A DNA stretch of 64,000 nt, from positions 53,628,797 through 53,692,796 of the forward strand of contig OW028574.1 of NCBI GenBank assembly GCA_932294295.1. The letters run 5' to 3'. Positions 56,038 through 64,000 of the stretch are shown in pieces; positions within the stretch are counted from its first letter, which is position 1; the number at the start of each line of letters is the position of its first letter. The position numbers and the translations under genes were made by a program. The notes under the pieces are model-generated. The model ran no database searches. It had not been told where the DNA came from and saw only the letters and a program-made list of their open reading frames with translations. The stretch comes from Alitta virens. Taxonomy: Eukaryota; Annelida; Polychaeta; Phyllodocida; Nereididae.

Positions 56038-58290
56038 CTAACATTCTGAACATGAAAGAGATAATGACACAATAAACTGTGTACAAATACAATAGATAAT
56101 CGGCTTAAAAAGTGTGGTTACCATGTTGATATAATTAATATAAGTAATAAATAACAGGGGTCCCAAAATTGACCCCTGTGGCGCTCCAGTACTAAGCATT
56201 CGAAAATCGGATTGTTTGCTTAATTCCAAATACTGGTTTCTCTCTGACAGAAAATTTCTAAGTAAGAGTAGAGAATTACCTGACACACCATAATAAGTCA
56301 ATTTATATTTGAGAATTTCATGTTCCAAAGTATCGAAAGCTTTCGAGAGATCCGGTTATCATATAAAAAAATAAAATCCATTAAAATAATCATATAACTG
56401 AATATGCATTACTTTTTCCATTACTTTGGATATGCTGGGTAAAACTGAGACTGGCCTATAATTATCAAAAACATAATTTTCATTTTTCTTGAATAGTGGT
56501 TGTAATTTTGCTATTTTCAGCTTGTGTGGAAAAATGCCTGTATTATGGACTGATTTATAATTAAAGTCAAAGATTCAGTAATTTCAATTTTTATAAGTTT
56601 TAATAACTTATCAGATAATCTATCAATTTCGCAGTTTGATTTTATTTCACTAAATTCGGGCGGAGGCCTAGCTCAGAGGTAGTGCTCTGGGCTTCCAGCC
56701 GCTGGGTCCCGGGTTCGATTCTTGGTCGAGTCTAAGTTGGATGGCTGTTTCATCCTTCGTCTCATTGTCATGGTCTCTGCCTGTCCTAATTAGCCCAATT
56801 GGTGCAGAAATACAGGACGTAAAGCCCTAATCACCCACCCCCACCCATTTCACTAAATTCAAATTGGTTATCGGTATAGTACCCATTCAGGTAATCTTTG
56901 TAGGATTTGTTTGCCAGGTAAGAAATAGTACTTGTTTATCTAGGTCCAATTTCAGTGAAATATGTATTACATTTGTTTTCAACTATTATTGGATCACTTT
57001 CAGTAAATCAATCATCAGGAATATTTTTGAATCATATATTTTGTGAGATTTATTTAGAATTTCCTTTATCGTTGTCCATGTGCTCTTTATGTCATGTTTA
57101 AAATTTTCAAAATATGTATGGTAGTAAAGTTGTCTATGCAAGTCTAATATTTTGTCTTGGAATTCTATTATATGTCTGTAAATTTGTCTTATACTTATTG
57201 TAAGCTGGACTATTGCTAGGAGTAACTCGTGAGTTTATCATATAATTTATCCCTAAATTTGATGGATCTTATAATGCCTGCAGTTATCCATTTACTTGTT
57301 TTTATGTTTACACTTATTGTAGCGGACTAATTTGACAGGAAGATGTTTGCTCAGAGCATTTTGTATTATATCATTGAGCAGGTTATAGTTCACATTAGGA
57401 TCAGTATCTATATCTGTGCAAATTTATCGATAGTGCAATTTAATCTAATTTCATTTTTGGAATTATCGTTAGCTGTTAACAAATTTAAGATTTTCATTTG
57501 CTATAGAAAGATAATCTAAAACTACAAAATATGGTTGGTGGTCAGAAAGATTATAATTGAGAATTCCAGCTGTTGTCTTAGAGAAATTGAAGGATAATTT
57601 AACATAGCAATTATCTATCAAAGTACTCCTGTGTGATGTCAGTCTTGTAGGCAATGTTATTTTTGGCAAATAGCCATTCGCAATTATAGTTACAAAAGAA
57701 TTGTTCATATGGAGTGAATCTTTAAGTTTCAATAAATCGATATTTAAATCTCCTGTAATTATTATATTTCTATATGAATACAAAATTGAAGACAAAATTT
57801 CATCGATTTCATGAGAAACATTTCATATTTTTCTACAGTCTCTCTTAGAGGCCTATAGACGTTATTTATAACAAGCTTTGACTTATTAATTTGCATGTGA
57901 GAACAACTCGAGTTTACCTGTATAAAAATCCCATCCAAAATTTGACTGTTGCCATATATCTGTAACATGTTGAATTCATATTTTTGTCGAATGTATAGTT
58001 CGAGGCATGTGAATCAATGTATAGTTGGAGCTGAAAGAGAGATATATCTCGAGTTTCAGAAAACCATGTTTCTTGCAAACATATTATACCAAAATGACAC
58101 TGTGTCAATTGGAAATGTTCTATATAAATTTTTCAACTCGTCAAACTTTGCGGAAAGTGAATGACAATTTAAACTCAAGTATTGAAAATGTATTTTTCTA
58201 TTTAATTAATAGCTTAGAAGCTTCGTCTGTATTATTGAATGATCAACTGGCATCTCATCTTCGTCATACTGTGTGTCCATGAAATCTAAT
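56038..58290 (-). pseudogene. Degraded jockey/CR1-group LINE (endonuclease and RT)
   Basis: In minus-strand order: LSLNCHSLSAKFDELKNL, FGIICLQETWFSE (endonuclease start, catalytic E), IIITGDLNIDLLK, PTRLTSHRSTLIDNCYV and NLSDHQPYFVVL (catalytic SDH). After the SINE at 56658 come GIFPHKLKIAKLQPLFKK, NYRPVSVLPSISKVMEK, DLSKAFDTLEHEIL (RT motif A, Asp) and GAPQGSILGPLLF (motif B). The YADD region is degenerate (PIIYCICTQF) and the 3' part is missing. Several frameshifts are present. It has no RNase H and the motif style differs from the I/Nimb-like LINE, so this is a second, older family. Confidence 0.88.
56658..56846 (+). mobile_element. Full-length SINE with TSD inside the second LINE
   Basis: The 14-bp TSD 'atttcactaaattc' at 56644-56657 and 56847-56860 fixes the complete SINE ends: 5' 'gggcggaggcctagctcag' and 3' (ACCC)n, 189 bp. 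It is the best-delimited full copy in the window. Confidence 0.94.
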
Positions 58291-59330
58291 AATGATTTTT
58301 TAGTGTTAAAGCATAACTAATAATCTTTGCAAATGCAATCGATGGATTGGTATGAGTCCCCCTGAAACCATACAAATATAAGGTTATTATAATAGAGTTC
58401 TAAATAAAAACGACAGTGATTATGAACATGGCGGCTTGTGACAACAATTAGAAACAATGGTTCATACTCAAAGAAATATAGGCTAATTGTCTCATTTAGT
58501 CAAAAATTACATTTATAGACAAATTTATATCTACTCGAAAAAGGCAATGGCTATACTATGCAAACATTAAACATGAAACACAGGATTATCATATAGTCAA
58601 CACCGTACCTCCCCAGTATATCAATAACCATACGATTTCATAACTTAGACAACTATCTACAAGACAAAACTCAATTGATCCAGATAAGATATAAGCTCAA
58701 CATCAAAAAAATATCACGGACTATGGCATTGAACAATCTAACAACATGTCATCTTTACAAAACAAACAAACCACAGACAGTTTCATTTCTAACAACAGAA
58801 CAGTCAATGAATACCGTTGAATTGAAAAGAGTTTTTCACAGAGATTCGTCAGGAGATGTTTCTCAAGACAATAGAACACTGCCATGACTTTGTTGACTAC
58901 TGTGATATGGACAAACTAAGTTATATTTCCACCTATTTGTGTCTATGTTGCCAAAGCCTGGCATACAATTTTAATCAAAAGACGTGATATTTTCTATAGC
59001 TGTTAATTATTCCATAGTTTTACTGTTTTATTTGATTTTTATTTATGTGTTTTTATACCTTTTATTTTATACCAAAGGCTTCATTATTTTTGCACTTGGC
59101 TTTAACGATTGTTCCTCTAATTAATGTGATAATGCAATGTGCATGAGAGGCCGCAGGAAATACGATTTTAGGTGCTGATCAGATAATTTGTTAGCTATAA
59201 TTAAGTTGCTAGCTGCAGGGGGGGTCATGCACCTATGGCCACCCCCCTCCCTGGATCCACCAGTGAACACGTATACTACCCTCCGCCAGCAGCCTTTGGT
59301 GCACATCTTATGTGCTTTAGATGTAATAAT
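58291..59330. other. Unassigned AT-rich sequence
   Basis: No supported gene. Open frames here are short and show no recognisable domain. Confidence 0.35.
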
Positions 59331-59333
59331 ATG

Positions 59334-59433
59334 ATTGTGAACCAAGTTGGAATATCCTTAACTTTTCGAGCCTCTACATAGCCCAACAGGTGCTGATGAG
59401 GCGTTAAACATAAACACACACACAAACACACAT
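59334..59433 (+). mobile_element. Diverged LINE-tail relative
   Basis: The partner of 49893-50020: 'tgaaccaagttggaatatcc', 'gagcctctacatagcccaac', 'gatgaggcgttaaacataaa', then (AC)n. Confidence 0.75.
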
Positions 59434-59670
59434 CGTATGCTATTTTTATGTATTTATGTGAAAAGGAGTGAGACATTTATCTATCTATCTATATATCTAT
59501 TAACTTATTCGTTGATGCAAAGAACTGCCAGGTACAGATAGCATACGCCTTCTATAATTTGCACTGTCTTGAAAGTAGTCTTTTAGATGCGACATTTGCA
59601 TTATTTATTTTACATAGCTAAAGACTTTTTGTGTCCTCAAAAAAATTGCTTTGTCATCAAAATGTTCCTT

Positions 59671-60050
59671 TATTTTTCTACACAATCACTCCTGTAATTC
59701 TTGGCAATAACGCCTTGATTCTTGAGGATATCTTTGTATCCAAACAGAGCCTCTGATATCACAATGGGATTACCATCTTCAAAGTCATCATCCACTCGAG
59801 CTAAGAGCTCTTCAAATCCCAACTTGTATTCATTCGGAATATTTTCCTTGTTTTCTTCTTTCCTTTTTGAAGCAATGATGTACTGGTCTATTTCAGGCCT
59901 TTAGCTACTAAGTCATTTGACAAAGCAGACTGTATCAGCAATTGTTTATCATCCAAAACTGCTGCTGCTTCTCGTATGGACATTTCTTCTTTAGGGATAG
60001 TAATAGAACAAAATACACCAGATTTGCTATCAAAGAATTATTTTGCATTT
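59671..60050 (-). pseudogene. Unrecognised frameshifted coding remnant
   Basis: The minus strand reads SITIPKEEMSIREAAAVLDD then KQLLIQSALSNDLVAKGLK. Near 59900 the coding signal moves to another frame: EIDQYIIASKRKEENKENIP, NEYKLGFEELLARVDDDFED, GNPIVISEALFGYKDILKNQ, GVIAKNYRSDCVEK, ending at a stop near 59671. Composition and length suggest a genuine C-terminal exon or transposon protein end with one frameshift. I do not recognise it. A nested SINE cluster starts just upstream (60069). Confidence 0.45.
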
Positions 60051-60068
60051 AGCTTCACCGGCGGATCC

Positions 60069-60640
60069 AGGGGTGGGGGCCTAGCTCAGTGGTAGAGGCA
60101 GGGGCATAGCTCAGAGGTAGCGCTCTGGGCTTCTAACCGCTGGGTCCCGGGTTCGATTCCAGTTTGAGCCTAAGTTGGATGGCTGTTTCATCCTTCGTCT
60201 CATTGCAATGGTCCCTGCCTGTCCTAATTAGCCCATCCGGTGCAGAAATACAGGACGTAAAGCCCAAATCACACATACAGACAGCTCAGTGGTAGCGCCG
60301 AGGGCTTCCAACCACTGGGTCCTGGGTTCAATTCCCAGTCGAGCCTATGTTGGATGGCTGTTTCATCCTTCATCTCATTGCCATGGTCCCTACCTGTCCT
60401 AATTAGCCCAACAGGGGCAGAAATACAGGACATAAAGCCCAAATCACTCACACACACAGCTCAGTGGTAGCGCCGGGGGCTTCCAACGACTGGGTCCTGG
60501 GTTCAATTCCCAGTCGAGCCTATGTTGGATGGCTGTTTCATCCTTCATCTCATTGCCATGGTCCCTACCTGTCCTAATTAGCCCAACAGGTGCAGAAATA
60601 CAGGACGTAAAGCCCTAATCCACCCACCAGCCACACCACC
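60069..60640 (+). mobile_element. Nested/tandem SINE cluster (at least three SINEs)
   Basis: A SINE head (60073-60098) is interrupted after 'agctcagtggtag' by a full SINE (60099-60282). The motif 'agctcagtggtag' then resumes at 60284 as its TSD. A further head-lacking SINE follows at about 60461. Tails are (AC)n for the inner ones and (ACCC)n for the last. The outermost flanks 'caccggcggatcca' (about 60056) and 'caccggcagatcta' (about 60640) look like a diverged TSD. Confidence 0.82.
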
Positions 60641-60659
60641 ACCGGCAGATCTAGAAAAA

Positions 60660-62925
60660 AAACTTACACTGGGGAAGCGCGGGGTTGCCAATTATATTCT
60701 AACCAAAAAGCTTGTCATGGAAGTGTGTCAATTAACAGTGTATCAGAGATGGCGCTAATTTCCGTCATGACATACTTTATGACATAGTTGATTTTTTTTA
60801 ACCAGATCTTAATCTATAAAACATCTTTCTAACAGATATCGGACGGCTTAAGAGTACTACTAATATGATCAGTTTTAAAATTCTGAAGACATGCCTGATG
60901 AAGGTTTGTCATCACTTTTTGTGCAACATCAAATAAGGCAGTCCTAAATCTGTTGCTTTTTGGCCATAGTTTTAGCAATTGTTGCAAGAAGTCCAGGAAA
61001 AGTTTTTAAAAATTTTTTTTTTAATATGTTTACATGTCATTAATATCTACTATTGAATTGTGCCGAACTAAAGTTAGATGAAGATGCTTTTATTCACGCG
61101 AATCATTATACGAGCGGTGAATCTGTAAATTTTTTGAACAAAAATAATAATATTACAATATAATAATCACAAAAAAAGTATTACAATAATTATTAATATC
61201 ATTATTAATATCATCTATACATATCCAGCAAATGCATAATACACAAATATAATAATGCCTAAATTAACTACCAATTACTTACAAAGCACATGGCATCATC
61301 AGCACAATCCAAGGATAAGAAACAATTTTCGCCTGATAATGTTCAGTTTTGACCATTGCATATTCTTCTTCAAGTAATATTCTATGAGCTACATGTTAGC
61401 TCCTCAGCTTCTCTGGCATGACTGGCACTAATTGAGTGACCAATCACATGACCAAATTAAAAGTTAATTAATATTCCACCAGGGGGAGAAAAAATCAACG
61501 TTGACCTGTAGTGCCACCTTGAGAATATGTATACAATATGAATGATAACAGCCTAAATGGCTGTTACATCTACTATCGACTAATATCAAACGAATCTTCT
61601 TCAGGTCTCTTTTTAAAGAGAGCTTTCCTTCTTATATTAAATATTAAGTGATACTCATAGGCGGGTGTTTATTTATTTGTTACAATGTTGGAATTGAACT
61701 CGTAAGTTGCGGTCAATAAATTACTATTGCAGGGACACCTAAACATTAACCCCCCCCCCCCCTCCCCGATCCGCTTTTGAGACTAATCCCGTTCATGTGG
61801 TTTTTAATATATGAACAGAACACCGGCTCCCAGACAGCACAAAAACTGGAACTTGGTCTGATGGCTACTGGACTATTAAGATCACTCACTTGTTGGAAAT
61901 TGTAGACCATCTGATTGTAAAAAATATCAACCACCGGTGTCCACCACCTCACCATTAAGGCCTTTAAAATTTGCACTTGATGCTCTCTATAGCAAGGCTT
62001 TAATGTATTTGTCTCAATAACCTATTTTTTAGTATTTACTCAACCTATCAGTTCCTCTGACATTTGTTTTTTATCCTCTTCATATTAATATGATAACATT
62101 ACCTTTAAAGGCATACATTGTTAGAGCGTTTTATTTGCTGAGAATTGATTGCGTCCTTAGAATGAGCCTTTGATGATTGCCAGCTCATCTTTTTTCCTGC
62201 AATCTTTGTTGTTGAGGAACATTGTTTTTCTATGCACCAGGTAACCTTGCTGAATGAGGGTGGACCTCTTTTTTTCTTGGTGGGGGCGTATGTGTTTGAA
62301 GCTGGCTGCCCGACTTCTTTCAGGCCACTAAGCAATTATGAGCTTAGATGGGCATCTCCTGATATATAATGCCGTATGAGATGGCTGGCGCATTTGCAGC
62401 AGTTGCATTTTGCTTGTTTAGTTAGTCCATCAGCAAGTTGGAGCACCAGTTACCAAGGTGAGTTTCTTTGTTGTCATAACTTGTGTTTTATTGATTTCTA
62501 CAACTTTCTGGCAATAAGGATTCTTAAATTTAGAATGGCATGTTAGGCATTTTGTAGCAATGGCAAAATGTATAGTTTTAATGACAGAGAACTTAGAAAA
62601 GTATATACTTTACACATAGAACGTTTAAAATGCATAATAAATTGTTTCTTTTTAGTAACTTTATTTATTTACTAATATCAGATATAACTTATTTTACCTT
62701 ATTATTATATATGTTATATCATGCAGGCTTCACATCAAGAAGGCGTATTTTGTCTCACAAATCAAAGTAATACAATTAACAATTTTAGAAAAACTATATA
62801 CATATATGAAACAACAAAAAAATGATAATAATGAATTAAAAGAAAAGAAACTTTGTAATTAAAATATCATATGGTTATGAATGAAGATGTAATTTACGGT
62901 GGCTGGGAGGGGACATCTGATTTTT
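60660..62925. other. Largely unassigned sequence
   Basis: Contains a poly-C run (61750-61761) and AT-rich tracts. The minus-strand frames at 61746-61976 and 62105-62335 (KKKRGPPSFSKVTW) are short and unrecognised. No splice or domain evidence. Confidence 0.35.
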
Positions 62926-63065
62926 TTTTATCTTGTTCTAACGAAATAATATCTTGTTCTAACGACTTAGTATCTCGTTTTAACGAGATAGTATCTCGTT
63001 CTAACGAGAGTGTCTCGTTCTAACGATAAAGTATCTCGTTCTAACAAGATAACATTCGTTCGAAG
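62925..63065. repeat. Palindromic minisatellite, ~7 degenerate units
   Basis: Units of about 19-21 bp around 'atctcgttctaacgagat'. Each unit is itself an inverted repeat, with mutations such as 'cttgttctaacgaaat' at the edges. Confidence 0.88.
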
Positions 63066-63243
63066 AAAATAGCCTATAGGCCTATCATTCTTCTGAACGT
63101 TGTAGCTCGGGAATGCCTTATCGGAACTGGACATTTAATAGCATATTTTTTAGGATTTTTAACAACGAACAGAATGAGCTTCATGCATCTGTACGTTCAT
63201 TCATCTTCTAGATAGAGATGCTCATATATCCTTGATCAGTTGG

Positions 63244-63303
63244 TCTTAGATAGATAGATAGATAGGTAGATGCTAGTCTATCTATCTATCTATCTATCTA
63301 TCT
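63244..63303. repeat. Inverted tetranucleotide microsatellites
   Basis: (TAGA)n at 63247-63272 and (TCTA)n at 63276-63303 form a self-complementary hairpin around 'gatgctag'. Confidence 0.9.
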
Positions 63304-63949
63304 AGACAGCTAAACAGTTCGGGTGACAGGCCTTTCCATGGCATACACTTCAGTGCTTTACATGCATGCATAATTGAATATGTTAATGGTGATGAGTCCA
63401 AGCTAAGGCATATATATAGTTCCAAATCCCACATAACTATGTTGGATGACACATCATCCACCATGGATTGTTGTTTAACGGCTGACTTGTAAGTGGACTG
63501 GTACAACAATAGGCCAAAACAACACTGGGCCAGTAGTGGACATATAGTATACAACATTGAGCCAACTCGACAGCAGAAATATAATTTCTTAGCTTGTTAG
63601 ATCAGATAGTGCCAGCCTCTTTGTCTGTCTTATAGGTCAACACACATCATTTACACTACTTGATGTCTATGCCGTGGCATATAAAAGACCCCACCAATGG
63701 AGTAAATGTGTAACATGGTGTGGACTCCAAGCATTATCATCTCAATGTTATGTCTGCCAACGGCAGTTGGTTATACTGTAGAATAACACAGTGTTATTGC
63801 ACTAAAACAGGCCTGTATTTTCTAGCCTATATCTTGGCAACGGGGCCTTGTGTCTCAACGTATTTTAGAGCTCACTCAGACAAAGAAAACGAGCTATCGT
63901 ACGCATGCGTACATCCGGCCGTTCTCTAGATTTAACTGTTCAAACCTCA

Positions 63950-64000
63950 CGTTTGGACCAGATAGTTTTTCGTTGGGACAAGATAGTTTTTCGTTGGGAC
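63950..64000. repeat. 21-bp tandem repeat running off the window edge
   Basis: 'agatagtttttcgttgggac' occurs twice in succession and the window ends inside the array. The style ('ttcgtt.gga') is related to the 62925 minisatellite. The true size cannot be seen. Confidence 0.75.

Overview
This is a eukaryotic, invertebrate-type genomic window. It is AT-rich and intron-bearing, and most of the recognisable content is transposon-derived. I see no operons, bacterial genes, rRNA or CRISPR. The mix of a tRNA-derived SINE, an I/Nimb-like non-LTR retrotransposon with RNase H, P-element, PIF/Harbinger and Tc1/mariner remnants, and ATCTCGTT-type palindromic minisatellites suggests a marine invertebrate. 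A mollusc or other lophotrochozoan is my guess; species cannot be read from the sequence.

Host-like genes are few and fragmentary. At the left edge (162-2261, + strand) is the 3' end of an FBH1-like (FBXO18) UvrD-family helicase gene; its putative last exon occurs three times in tandem. On the minus strand, 7576-8879 is a P-element/THAP9-type transposase remnant. About 9735-18767 (minus) holds exons of a ZSWIM-like (SWIM/MULE-derived) gene or pseudogene, one exon of which is split by a near full-length LINE. A PIF/Harbinger (HARBI1-like) transposase remnant lies at 22690-23340, collagen-like exon candidates near 28177-28364, and a degraded jockey/CR1-group LINE at 56038-58290. An unrecognised frameshifted coding remnant is at 59671-60050.

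Two retroelement families dominate. The first is a LINE with ORF1 (CCHC knuckles) and ORF2 (APE endonuclease, RT, RNase H, CCHC) ending in a (CA)n tail: reference copy 12986-18744, an older relative at 45749-48939 carrying younger insertions, and many 5'-truncated tails. The second is a ~185-bp tRNA-derived SINE with (ACCC)n or (AC)n tails. Many insertions have clean 12-16 bp target-site duplications (TSDs). Two copies of a ~200-260 bp element join the 5' end of the LINE directly to its 3' end at the same junction, which looks like a RIME-like non-autonomous derivative. One of these lies with a SINE inside a single TSD, linking both to one retrotransposition machinery.

The most striking large structure is 32095-45748: eleven head-to-tail copies of a 1240/1241-bp unit, each ending in a SINE, with mosaic and dimeric higher-order variant patterns. 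Other structure includes a Tc1/mariner-like TIR element (51965-53416) holding a second TIR element nested inside it (a sister copy is at 31043-31414), a 131-bp foldback MITE (25200-25330), a segmental duplication (about 19185-20190 and 24318-26178) with a SINE independently inserted at the same point in each copy, and palindromic minisatellites at the right end.
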